From positions 353,909-417,908 of the forward strand of contig DUAT01000057.1 in NCBI GenBank assembly GCA_012960755.1: DNA of 64,000 bases, read 5' to 3'. The first letter of the stretch is position 1, and the number at the start of each line of letters is the position of its first letter. Both the position numbers and the translations under genes were made by a program. Positions 16,739 through 25,139 of the stretch are shown here, one piece after another. Below the pieces are notes generated by a model that had not been told where the DNA came from, searched no databases, and was given only the letters and a program-made list of their open reading frames with translations. The stretch comes from Gammaproteobacteria bacterium (lineage in GTDB: Bacteria > Pseudomonadota > Gammaproteobacteria > Pseudomonadales > Azotimanducaceae_A).

Positions 16739-18587
16739 ACCAACACCAATGGCGATCAATCTAAAAAATGAAGTCGGAGATGAACGAAACGAAAACAACG
16801 ACAAAGATGACGAAACCGCAGAAGGTCCCCAGCAACTTCAATGGTTGACAATAGGTCTGGTTGATGAATCCAGTTTCAGAAGCTCAACCCTGTCTGTCTC
16901 AGCGCCACCACTCATTGTCATTAGTAGCTTGCTGATATTGGGCATCCTGTCGATACCCTTCGTAAAAGCCCTGATGCTCGGCAAGAGTGAAATAATTTCC
17001 TCTCAGGATATGCGCAACTTCGGGCTACTGGGCCTGGCGTTCGTCGGTATCGTCACTATCCTGGTCACCATGCTCGGGGATTACTGGCGAATTGGAAACC
17101 ACTATTCTGCGAGGCTCGATCAGGTGGCGACAGATTTTTCACATACGCTCGAAGATGAATTGAATAAGAGGCACGAAAGTCTGATAAAGCTGGCGCGGGA
17201 TAGAATCGACAACTACAAAAGCTGTATGAATAAGATCAAAATCGAGAAGCACATTGATCCTCCCAACAAACTCTGCGACCTGCTCGACCTGGAGAAAGAA
17301 CCTTTCATCAGTCAAATGGCATTTATGGATCAGTTCGGTAATCAAGAAGAGAAATTTCAAACAAGTACAGCAAAACGCACTCCCTCGATAAACGTGAAGT
17401 CCAGGGATTATTTTTCGATCCCTTCTAAAAAGGTATTGAAACCAGCGATAGCTTTGAATCCAGCTGACCAGTTCAATACGATTAACGATTGTGGCTATAC
17501 CCTTCAAAGTATTCGCTCCTTGAATACCGGTGCTCGCTTCTCGATGATGGGCGTGGCCGTAAGATGCATAGAAACTAAGACCGAAACTAACCATCACGTT
17601 GTCAGCGCCAGAGTAGAAATTCCGACCCTGGAAAAACCATTTCTGCCAGCGGGTTTCCGCTACGCGATCGTCTCCGCTGATGGGCTGGTGTTATATCACT
17701 CAATATCATCAAAGAATCTCGAGGAAAACATTCTCGAGGAAGTGCCCCAGTGGAAGACCTTGAAAGCCCGATTGGATCTTGGGTCAGTGGTGGGATCACA
17801 AATTAAGATCACTTACTATGGTCAGCAGTATCGGGTACATCATCAAAAACTGAAATACCTGAATTCTCACCTGTTGATCTTCCAGGATCTGAGCCTGGTT
17901 GATGCCATTACGCTGCAGACTGCAATCACGAGCTATTTAGGATTTATTGGTTATGTTCTGTTTATCGCTTTTATACTGGTTGGTGGGATACTGACCTACG
18001 GTACCGAGACAGCCAGTTGGTACTGGCCCAACAAGGACAAGACCAAACAGTATTTCCTGGCGGCCGGTTTACTGTTTGTATTTACGTTCTGGTGTTTCTT
18101 TGCCCTGAAGCTGGCAAAGGGCAACGCCGCATTCCTGCTTCTGGTTTCCCAGTCAGTTTTAGTTGCGTCGCTCTTAGTCCGGCTCTTCGAAACTAATACG
18201 GGTCTAGCCTATGATCTGGTCAAACGAATTGCCGGTGTGTTGGCTTGCATCAGCGCATTGATGCTGCTAGCCACCAATGGATATTTAATCTACTGCATGA
18301 TAACCGGCAACGACAGGGATGTTATCGCATCGATTGGATACCGGGTTGCCTATGGCCTCTGTTTCGGCTTAACAATCGCGCTATGCCTGGTTATTTTTTA
18401 TCGATACGAAAAACTCAATCCTGACGAATGGCTGGACTGGATGCTTAAAAACCGGTTCTCAAAACTGTTTCATCCGATCTATCGCACCAGGCTCGCGTAC
18501 TACACGTTGGTTTTGCTTGTGACCATGAACCTGTCAGTGGTGCCTGCAGTAAACATATATTGGAACGCCCGTGATTCCAGCCTGTAA
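16713..18587 (+). CDS. Fragment 3: multi-pass membrane protein with an extracellular Cache-like domain
   Basis: 624 codons from ATG 16713 (or ATG 16749); neither has a clear ribosome-binding site. After a hydrophilic linker, QLQWLTIGLVDESS reads like the last strands of the Cache domain begun in the previous fragment, then come two helices (~70-95, ~108-128), a long extracytoplasmic region (~130-400) resembling a second Cache domain (RDYFSIPSK, GFRYAIVSADGLVLYHS, QQYRVHHQKLKYLNSHLLIFQD), and six more helices (~405-620). The frame stops at TAA 18585-18587 but stays open in register afterwards. Function unknown; a membrane sensor is inferred. Confidence 0.65.
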   Translation: MKTSIIQSKPTPMAINLKNEVGDERNENNDKDDETAEGPQQLQWLTIGLVDESSFRSSTLSVSAPPLIVISSLLILGILSIPFVKALMLGKSEIISSQDMRNFGLLGLAFVGIVTILVTMLGDYWRIGNHYSARLDQVATDFSHTLEDELNKRHESLIKLARDRIDNYKSCMNKIKIEKHIDPPNKLCDLLDLEKEPFISQMAFMDQFGNQEEKFQTSTAKRTPSINVKSRDYFSIPSKKVLKPAIALNPADQFNTINDCGYTLQSIRSLNTGARFSMMGVAVRCIETKTETNHHVVSARVEIPTLEKPFLPAGFRYAIVSADGLVLYHSISSKNLEENILEEVPQWKTLKARLDLGSVVGSQIKITYYGQQYRVHHQKLKYLNSHLLIFQDLSLVDAITLQTAITSYLGFIGYVLFIAFILVGGILTYGTETASWYWPNKDKTKQYFLAAGLLFVFTFWCFFALKLAKGNAAFLLLVSQSVLVASLLVRLFETNTGLAYDLVKRIAGVLACISALMLLATNGYLIYCMITGNDRDVIASIGYRVAYGLCFGLTIALCLVIFYRYEKLNPDEWLDWMLKNRFSKLFHPIYRTRLAYYTLVLLVTMNLSVVPAVNIYWNARDSSL

Positions 18588-18590
18588 ACA

Positions 18591-20141
18591 TTGCTGAAAA
18601 TAGACCAGCTCTCAGACCAAGAATGGAAAGATGAAAACGGTGAGAAGGATGAGAAGGAACTGGGTGTATACGCAGGAGGCACGTATCACTATCCTCTCTG
18701 CGGAGACGAGTGCAAAGACTCGGCAACGACGGTACGACAACCACCATTATATTTCAGCCAGTCCCTTGGCTTTACCGTAAAAAATAAATGGCAGGGAGCC
18801 CAGTTGCAGGCACAATCATTTTTCGATTCGCAGCGTAAGAAAGGAACCCAGGACCATTTAGATACAACGACGGACGATTTCGTTTACTCACTATCAGACC
18901 AGATGGCCGGAAATCCCAGGTGGTACCTGTCCTCTAAAATTCCTGGCGCAAAGGAATGGAAAGACGACAATGGTCATGGACGTGATCAACCTGCCCTGCC
19001 CGTTCAATTTTATATTGGCCTGATTATAGCCGTACTGTTGTTCCTGTATATTTTATTCATCCGCTGGTTCTCTAAGAACATTCTTGGGCTTTATAGTCGC
19101 AACCAGTTGGCTACCAACGACTGGTCGCCGACGAAATCTGAAAAAAGTTGTCTGTGGCTGTTTCCGAACGAACAAAGCTGGAAATTGCTGAAGCGAATTC
19201 CAGCAGGCAACCGATTCAACCTTAACCAGTATGTACACCCGGCAACAGCACCGGTTTTTCACCCGACCGACGATGATAAACCTGTATTGGTAACCAACCT
19301 TGAATCCGTGTTGCTGAATCCGGCTATTGCGACCCAGGTGCTCTATGAATTGGAAGAACAGATTTACAAGCAAGGACGACAGGTTGTCATCACCAGCGCG
19401 GTTGACCCAATGCCTTATATCATCGAAAACGAGAAGCACGAATACGAGAAGTGGGCAAGGTTATTCAGCCATGCTGACCTGGCTCAGGGAGACTGGAAAA
19501 TCCCGGAGGAGTTTAAGGAAAAGGTCAGGAAACTCAAGAACGCCGAAGGCAAACATCTGGAGGATTTTGTCGCCGACGTCGTGATTGATGAATTGGGCTG
19601 GCACCCTGAACTACACCTACAGTTACAAGCCTACAAAGATCGGTTGTTGTTAAATCTGATCGAAAAACAGGTTTTCAGATTGCTGATCAATCCCCAAAGA
19701 GCGCTTTGTACTCATTTGTGGAATCTCAGCACCAACGCCGAGAGACGGGTATTGTATCAGCTGGCCAGGGGCAACCTGGTCAATCCGGCGCAGTGGGAGA
19801 CAATACTTAAACTGCAAGCCAGGGGCCTGGTTGTCCTCGATCCCGGAGTTCGTCTGATAAGTTTTGGATTGCAGAAGGCCATACTTGAATCTGTCTCAAA
19901 AGCTGAGATTCGAAAACTCGATCAGCCTGAGGAAGTCAGTACCTGGGCGTTGATCAGAGCACCGCTCATCGTGCTACTCGGTTTGGTGGGTTTGTTCTTG
20001 TTCGTGACCCAGCGTGATTTGTTCGACACCACCATGGGCATGGCAATGGGCGCGGTGGTTGCACTCCCGGCAATCACCAGAATGCTGTCTGCCTTTGGCA
20101 GTGACGGAGCTGGGGCAGCAAAAGTAGCCAACATTGCTTGA
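18591..20141 (+). CDS. Fragment 4: C-terminal part with NTPase-like and winged-helix-like cytoplasmic region
   Basis: Open in the same register as fragment 3, with only ACA between the TAA and a TTG start that lacks a ribosome-binding site. Residues ~1-135 look extracytoplasmic, followed by a helix at ~140-162. The cytoplasmic region includes KPVLVTNLESVLLNPAIATQVLYELEEQI...VVITSAVDP, which resembles the Walker B/sensor-1 half of a P-loop domain without a visible Walker A. Then NLSTNAERRVLYQLARGNLVNPAQWETILKLQARGLV looks like a winged helix. Two more hydrophobic segments end the protein (~440-495). Together with the three earlier pieces it would make one protein of about 1,500 residues. Function unknown. 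Confidence 0.65.
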   Translation: MLKIDQLSDQEWKDENGEKDEKELGVYAGGTYHYPLCGDECKDSATTVRQPPLYFSQSLGFTVKNKWQGAQLQAQSFFDSQRKKGTQDHLDTTTDDFVYSLSDQMAGNPRWYLSSKIPGAKEWKDDNGHGRDQPALPVQFYIGLIIAVLLFLYILFIRWFSKNILGLYSRNQLATNDWSPTKSEKSCLWLFPNEQSWKLLKRIPAGNRFNLNQYVHPATAPVFHPTDDDKPVLVTNLESVLLNPAIATQVLYELEEQIYKQGRQVVITSAVDPMPYIIENEKHEYEKWARLFSHADLAQGDWKIPEEFKEKVRKLKNAEGKHLEDFVADVVIDELGWHPELHLQLQAYKDRLLLNLIEKQVFRLLINPQRALCTHLWNLSTNAERRVLYQLARGNLVNPAQWETILKLQARGLVVLDPGVRLISFGLQKAILESVSKAEIRKLDQPEEVSTWALIRAPLIVLLGLVGLFLFVTQRDLFDTTMGMAMGAVVALPAITRMLSAFGSDGAGAAKVANIA

Positions 20142-20196
20142 AAACCAGCGAGAAAGCATCAACATTAGCGCCCTTCAGCTCAACAGGTATGTCACC

Positions 20197-20388
20197 ATGA
20201 AAAGATCTCGCCTATACAAGGTTGTGTTGATCCTGGGTTTGTTGTTTACCAGTGGTATCCTGGCGGCTGATTTTGTTGGCACCTGCAGCAATGGCGAATG
20301 GTATCGTGTTTTCGACAGCTACGGAAAATGCCAGCAAGCAGCAGACAAGCATTACAAAGATAAGGGCCACGCCAGCACCTGCCGATAG
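20197..20388 (+). CDS. Small secreted peptide with three cysteines
   Basis: 63 residues from ATG 20197. Residues 1-24 are a clear signal peptide (KRSRLYK then a hydrophobic core ending GILAA). The mature ~39-residue chain has three Cys and is rich in Gly, Tyr, Lys and His (GTCSNGEWYRVFDSYGKC...). An odd number of cysteines leaves one free for a partner or dimer. It follows the broken sensor by 55 bp on the same strand and faces the amidase gene. I do not recognise a family. The clean signal peptide makes it a more believable gene than a random ORF of this size. Confidence 0.55.
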   Translation: MKRSRLYKVVLILGLLFTSGILAADFVGTCSNGEWYRVFDSYGKCQQAADKHYKDKGHASTCR

Positions 20389-20392
20389 CAGG

Positions 20393-21907
20393 TCAGCCAA
20401 CCAGTTTGCCCAGGGTTCTACAGCTCGATTCGGTTTTAGCCAGGGCGTCAAAGTCCGGTACTGGCCGTGACAACTCGGCTTGCACCGCCAGCTTTTGTTC
20501 CAGAGCCCTTGCCGCGCTCAACAGTCGATAGTCCGAGAACATCGCACCAACAACCTGAATACCAAACGGTGTACCTTGTTCATCCAGGCCGCATGGCAAG
20601 GCGACCACCGGATGACCGACCACTGTCAGTGATGAGGTCAATGCCAGCCATGCCATATAGTTCTCGACAACCTGGCCATCAATCATCTGTGGATTCAAAT
20701 CCTTCCAGGGAAATGGCGGAATGCTGACGCCCGGGCAAATCACCAGGTCATATTCATCGTATATCGCTGCAAAGCGCTGAAACAGTTCCACCTGCTGCCT
20801 TCTTGCACTGGCGATATCTTCCATAGGGGTGTTTAACGCAGATTCATAGGTCGCCCGTACATTCGGGTTGAATCCCTCATCCCAGCTGCTGGCCTGCTGA
20901 TGATACTGGGTAACAAACAGATCCTGCCGTATATGCCAGTCCACATCCGGTGCGGTTGAGATGTCAATGTCGTGCCAGTCACAAACATCAACAAAATCTG
21001 CGATGCGATTCATTCTGTCGGCAAAGGTGCGCCGGATCGACGCTGACACGAGCACCCCACCTAAATCGCTGGTGACCGCAACGCGCAACCGACTGACATC
21101 GACTTCTGCCAGGTTGGCAAACATTTTTGCATCAAGCGGGAATGCCATGGGGTCTCTGCGTGCGTTTTCATCCCGTTCGGCAATCACTGAAAGCAACAAT
21201 GCAGCATCAGCGACAGTTCGAGCCATCGGGCCCTGGACACTGTAATTGGTATGAAATGTCGTCCGTCCCTCATTAGGTACCACGCCTGGTGTGGCGCGAT
21301 AACCAACAACTCCACTATAGCAGGCCGGGATGCGTAAACTTCCCCCATGATCCGATCCCGTCGCCAACGGCACCATATTGGTTGACACCGCAACCGCTGA
21401 ACCACCGGATGAACCACCACAGGTCAAATCAACGTTAAACGGATTTCCCGTGGCGCCAAACAATCGATTGACGGTGTTGGCGCCGATGCTGGATTCGGGA
21501 ATATTTGTTTTCCCCAGTATGATCCCACCGGCAGCGCGAATTCTGCTGACGATACCGGAATCCACTGCGGGTATATTGTCCTTGTAAGCAGCGCTCCCGT
21601 ATGTGGTCCGAATACCCTGGGTAGCCTGAATATCCTTGATGGCTACGGGCAGGCCATGCAATGGGCCCAATTCAAGTCCCTGCTTGACCGCATCGTCAGC
21701 CAATCGAGCGAGCTGCCGCGCCCCTTCTTCGTTGCGCGTGATCATTGCATTCACGACAGGGTCAATCAGGTCAATCTGTTGAAGGCAGCTTTCAATCAAA
21801 TCTGCTGAAGAGATTTTTCCTGACACAATCTGCAGCCGGGAATCTATTGCTGAGTTTTGATTGAGTTGTTTCTGCTCTGTTGCGGGTTTTGAATTAAATC
21901 CTGGCAT
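20393..21907 (-). CDS. Amidase signature family enzyme
   Basis: About 504 residues. Start at 21907 is preferred because GGTGGA stands six bases before it; an ATG two codons earlier is possible. The Ser-cisSer-Lys site is intact (numbered from that earlier ATG): Lys93 in LPVAIKD, the Gly/Ser cluster CGGSSGGSAVAV at 165-176 and nucleophile Ser192 in GSDHGGSLRIPA. LGKTNIPE is also conserved. The family hydrolyses carboxylic amides; GatA is a member, but there is no GatB/GatC nearby and the C-terminal part differs, so a stand-alone amidase is more likely. The substrate is unknown. Its stop faces the small secreted peptide gene 4 bp away. Confidence 0.92.
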   Translation of the reverse strand: MPGFNSKPATEQKQLNQNSAIDSRLQIVSGKISSADLIESCLQQIDLIDPVVNAMITRNEEGARQLARLADDAVKQGLELGPLHGLPVAIKDIQATQGIRTTYGSAAYKDNIPAVDSGIVSRIRAAGGIILGKTNIPESSIGANTVNRLFGATGNPFNVDLTCGGSSGGSAVAVSTNMVPLATGSDHGGSLRIPACYSGVVGYRATPGVVPNEGRTTFHTNYSVQGPMARTVADAALLLSVIAERDENARRDPMAFPLDAKMFANLAEVDVSRLRVAVTSDLGGVLVSASIRRTFADRMNRIADFVDVCDWHDIDISTAPDVDWHIRQDLFVTQYHQQASSWDEGFNPNVRATYESALNTPMEDIASARRQQVELFQRFAAIYDEYDLVICPGVSIPPFPWKDLNPQMIDGQVVENYMAWLALTSSLTVVGHPVVALPCGLDEQGTPFGIQVVGAMFSDYRLLSAARALEQKLAVQAELSRPVPDFDALAKTESSCRTLGKLVG

Positions 21908-22166
21908 ACACATTCCACCGGTTTATAGTAAAGAAAGAGGGCGAGAGACGGGTGTAGAACGAAAGTGTACATAGATCACGTTTTCTGCTCAAATCTGGCA
22001 TTTTCTGGACGAACGAGAAGCAACTAGTTCTTGTCTGGACACAGAATTGTGAGTGTTATGCCTCGGCGGCCCCTTCCTTCGTTATATGATTGATTATTAG
22101 ACCAGCTATATTAAGTAGTCGCATGAATTGTCTCAAATGCATGAGTCCCGGACAGGAAATAACTAA

Positions 22167-22967
22167 ATGAATAAGACAATTATCCTCACCGGCGGCGCTA
22201 CCGGCATTGGCGCCGCAGCGGTATCACGACTGATGGCCAGAGACTGCAAGGTCATTATCCTTGACGTGGTGCAACCCGAAGACAACACCTGCCAGTTCGT
22301 TGAGTGTGACCTGTCCAAAACAGCCTCTATCAATGCTGCTATATCGCAACTGCCTGAACAGATTGATGTGCTTATCAATGTCGCCGGGGTTTCAAATGCT
22401 TATCCGGATGAAATGGTGATGAAAGTTAACTTCCTGGGGTTGAGGTCTATTACCGAAGCGCTGATCCCAACCATCGTCGATGGTGGCAACGTCGTTAATG
22501 TTGCGTCCACTGCCGGTTACGACTGGCGACAGCGAAAGGACATTGTTGGTGAGCTGCTTGACACTGTGGACTTTGAGGCCGGTTTGAACTGGTTAAAGAT
22601 AAATGAAAGTAGTTGGACGGATAACCCCTATAAATTCTCGAAGCAGTGTGCCGCTGCCTACACGTATCGAGCTGCAGGGCTCGCGGTTGGCAGAGGTGTG
22701 CGCGCTAACTGTGTGAACCCGGGTTCTACCGGTACCCAGTTAACCAGAGATTTCAGGCAGCTGGTGGGTGAGGATATGTATGACTGGGGTGTACAACAAA
22801 TCGGCCGGGAAGGAAAACCCGATGATATCGCTGAAATTATCGAATTCCTTGCTATCGGAGACTGCCGATGGCTCAATGGCGTTGAACTCACCGTCGACGG
22901 CGGTTACATCGCCGGGCTTGTTGGCGGCTGGGTGAATTTACAGGATTCACCCAACGCCGGTGTGTAA
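22167..22967 (+). CDS. Short-chain dehydrogenase, hydroxysteroid-dehydrogenase-like SDR
   Basis: 266 residues, preceded by AGGAA. The cofactor motif is TGGATGIG at about 8-15, and Asp33 after strand 2 (ILDVV) favours NAD. The NNAG motif is NVAG here; Ser in NVASTAGY and catalytic YKFSK are present. The unusually long insert between the Ser strand and the YxxxK helix (about 115-150), and the short overall core, resemble the bacterial 3-alpha-hydroxysteroid dehydrogenase / carbonyl reductase branch. The C-terminal TVDGGYIAGLVGGW is typical. No operon partner is evident; the ~250 bp upstream hold no gene I can see. Confidence 0.9.
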   Translation: MNKTIILTGGATGIGAAAVSRLMARDCKVIILDVVQPEDNTCQFVECDLSKTASINAAISQLPEQIDVLINVAGVSNAYPDEMVMKVNFLGLRSITEALIPTIVDGGNVVNVASTAGYDWRQRKDIVGELLDTVDFEAGLNWLKINESSWTDNPYKFSKQCAAAYTYRAAGLAVGRGVRANCVNPGSTGTQLTRDFRQLVGEDMYDWGVQQIGREGKPDDIAEIIEFLAIGDCRWLNGVELTVDGGYIAGLVGGWVNLQDSPNAGV

Positions 22968-23178
22968 ACGAAGCATTTGAACCATTGTATTGGCTTCACA
23001 TAGGACTAGTAAGCCTGCTGGACAACCCTGCCACGGTACAGAATAAAGGTTACTCAGAGAAGGATCAAAAGGTCAGGAAGTCCGCGAGCTACAGCAGGCG
23101 TTTGGCGTTGCTGATGATGGCAATTTCGGCCCCGGGACGAAAAAGGCAGTTGAGGCTTATCAGGCTGAAAATGGCCTG

Positions 23179-23934
23179 GTGGTAGACGGCATAGTTGGCC
23201 CGCAAACGTTTGCCGCCGTCCGCGAAGCAAATGCCACTACCGATAACGCCGAGAAGGTTTACTCTCCCTACCCTGGCCTGACCGTCAACAAGTACTTTCT
23301 GCCACCGGGTGAATACAAACCCGGGCCGACCACCAAGGACTACCTGTTCCTGCACCACACCGCCGGTTGGAATAATCCTTACAACACCGTTGACGGTTGG
23401 GCCAAGGACGACAGAGGCACCATCGCCACTGAATTTGTGCTCGGGGGCAGTTCGGTAAAAGGAAACGATGATCGTTACGACGGGGAATTGCTTCAGTGTG
23501 TGCCCGAGGGAGGCTATGGCTGGCATCTGGGCAAAAATGGATCACAATCGATGCATACAAATTCCGTCGCCATCGAGGTATGTAATTTCAGTTACGCCGT
23601 CAACGGCAAGACTTATGTCAATATCCCCATTCATGAAGATCAGTTGATAGAACTACCAGCGCCCTTTCGTGGTCATCGTCACTGGCACAAGTATTCAGAC
23701 AGCCAGATTGAAACCCTCAGGCTGTTTATTCTGTGGATCGCAGAACGCGACTCCATCGACGTGCGAGCAGGCCTGGTGAGCGAAATCAGGAAAAATGGCG
23801 CCGTCGCCTTCGAATTCAACGATGATGCATACAACGGCCGTATCAAGGGCATGTGGACCCATACGAACACAAGAAAAGACAAGTTTGATCTGTTCCCGCA
23901 GCCAAACTTGATGGAAATGCTACTCGGCCTTTGA
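23179..23934 (+). CDS. N-acetylmuramoyl-L-alanine amidase (Amidase_2) with peptidoglycan-binding domain; start lost
   Basis: Amidase_2 domain from about 23300: zinc-ligand His in LFLHHTAGWN, a second in GHRHWHKYSD, and the family end motif TRKDKFDLFPQP. It should cleave the amide bond between muramic acid and L-alanine. A peptidoglycan-binding domain precedes it and is in frame back to 23047 (EGSKGQEVRELQQAFGVADD), but between the TAA at 23044 and the GTG at 23179 there is no ATG, GTG or TTG, and the GTG lies inside that domain without a ribosome-binding site. No signal peptide is visible. Either the start codon was lost or a frameshift hides the N-terminus, so this may be a pseudogene. Confidence 0.7.
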   Translation: MVDGIVGPQTFAAVREANATTDNAEKVYSPYPGLTVNKYFLPPGEYKPGPTTKDYLFLHHTAGWNNPYNTVDGWAKDDRGTIATEFVLGGSSVKGNDDRYDGELLQCVPEGGYGWHLGKNGSQSMHTNSVAIEVCNFSYAVNGKTYVNIPIHEDQLIELPAPFRGHRHWHKYSDSQIETLRLFILWIAERDSIDVRAGLVSEIRKNGAVAFEFNDDAYNGRIKGMWTHTNTRKDKFDLFPQPNLMEMLLGL

Positions 23935-24015
23935 GTTAACTTTAACAGCTGCCCTGATGGAAACCGGGTCAGCCGTTTTCCAGCTATACAGACCTGTAAC
24001 AAGGTTGTTCAGGTT

Positions 24016-24981
24016 TCAATACCCCAGTTCCTTATCAACCACCCCTTCCAGGGGTTCATCATTCAAGAGTTTTGAAAGATTGCTGATGAAGCGATCAATG
24101 TTTCGTTGCGCACGAAACTGGCTTGCCCCCGCCGTGTGAGGGGTCATAACGACATTGGGCATTGACCACAGTGGCGAGTCGGCTGGCAAGGGTTCCCTGG
24201 GTGCAACATCTAGTGCGGCACCCCTGATCTCGTTAGTTTGAAGTGCGTTGACCAGAGCAGTTTCATCCATCACCTCTCCACGGGTGACATTGACTAAAAA
24301 CGCGCTTTCTTTCATCGCTGAAAACGCTGCCGCGTCAAACAGTTCCCTTGTCTCGGATGTCAGGGGACAACAGATACTCACGACATCAGATTGCTCCAGC
24401 AACTCAACGAACCGATCCGTTGACCAGACCTCTTTGACTTCCTCGCTGTTTGGCACCGGATCCCGATCCATTGCCAGGCAGTTCATTCCAAATGCTGCTG
24501 CCCTTTTTGCAGTTGCCCGACCGGTGCCACCAAAACCAACGATACCCATTGTTGAACCGGTAAGTTCAATTTCCTTGAAGCGCATTTCAGGACGATGATT
24601 CCAACTATCCGCTCCGTATCGCAATGCAGTGGCCAGCTGTCGCGTTAGCATCAGCAATAGCCCAAAACCGTGATCTGCCAGATGATCCCCAACAAGACCT
24701 TTTTCGCTGGTCAGTGGTATTCCACATTTTACGAACTCAGGATAAAGGAAGGCATCCACCCCGGATGCGATGGCATGTACCCATTTAAGTTCCGGTGCAG
24801 CATCAAATAATTTTTTTGGCAAAAAGCCAAGGATAACCTCGGCATCGGACACATGGTCGATGGCCTCTTTGGGAGAGCTGATGACAATTTGCGCATTGTG
24901 TCCAGCGACCGCCTTGATCCGTTCGATGTCTTCTTCAGAAACACTGGGGAGCGTTAACCCTGGAATGATGACTATTTTCAT
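24016..24981 (-). CDS. D-2-hydroxyacid dehydrogenase family NAD(P) oxidoreductase
   Basis: 321 residues with GGAG five bases before ATG. The nucleotide-binding motif is MGIVGFGGTGRATAKRA at about 144-160. Catalytic residues of the family are all visible: Arg in NVTRGEVMDE, Glu in DVAPREPLP and His in MTPHTAG. The catalytic-domain part (LKWVHAIASGVDAF, LADHGFGLLL) is also typical. It reduces a 2-keto acid or oxidises a D-2-hydroxy acid; the branch (glyoxylate/hydroxypyruvate reductase-like) is a guess. A lone gene between the peptidoglycan amidase and the sortase locus. Confidence 0.92.
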   Translation of the reverse strand: MKIVIIPGLTLPSVSEEDIERIKAVAGHNAQIVISSPKEAIDHVSDAEVILGFLPKKLFDAAPELKWVHAIASGVDAFLYPEFVKCGIPLTSEKGLVGDHLADHGFGLLLMLTRQLATALRYGADSWNHRPEMRFKEIELTGSTMGIVGFGGTGRATAKRAAAFGMNCLAMDRDPVPNSEEVKEVWSTDRFVELLEQSDVVSICCPLTSETRELFDAAAFSAMKESAFLVNVTRGEVMDETALVNALQTNEIRGAALDVAPREPLPADSPLWSMPNVVMTPHTAGASQFRAQRNIDRFISNLSKLLNDEPLEGVVDKELGY

Positions 24982-25058
24982 TGAAACTCCGTTTGCCTGC
25001 TATGAAACCTCATTAAGTAATATTTTCGTCAGGGGTTCCCTAAACCACTTTTCCACTA

Positions 25059-25074
25059 TTGATCAGCTGATCAA
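25059..25074. promoter_or_regulatory. Perfect 16-bp palindrome TTGATCAGCTGATCAA before the sortase substrate gene
   Basis: A perfect two-fold palindrome 65 bp upstream of the vWA-protein start. The 8-base half TTGATCAG recurs at 25123-25130, running into the ribosome-binding site (GGAG) of the same gene. A dimeric regulator could bind here and possibly block translation or transcription. PdsR is a candidate by locus, but OmpR-type regulators usually prefer direct repeats, so the regulator is unknown. Confidence 0.5.
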
Positions 25075-25139
25075 CATAATTGGAACACAAAATCGCCTTG
25101 TCTGTTCGGTTGAATATAGCTTTTGATCAGGAGCATGTC

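Noticed and set aside
20393..21907. Amidase as GatA of the tRNA-dependent amidotransferase
   Set aside because: No gatB or gatC next to it and the N-terminal extension differs; a stand-alone amidase is the safer call.
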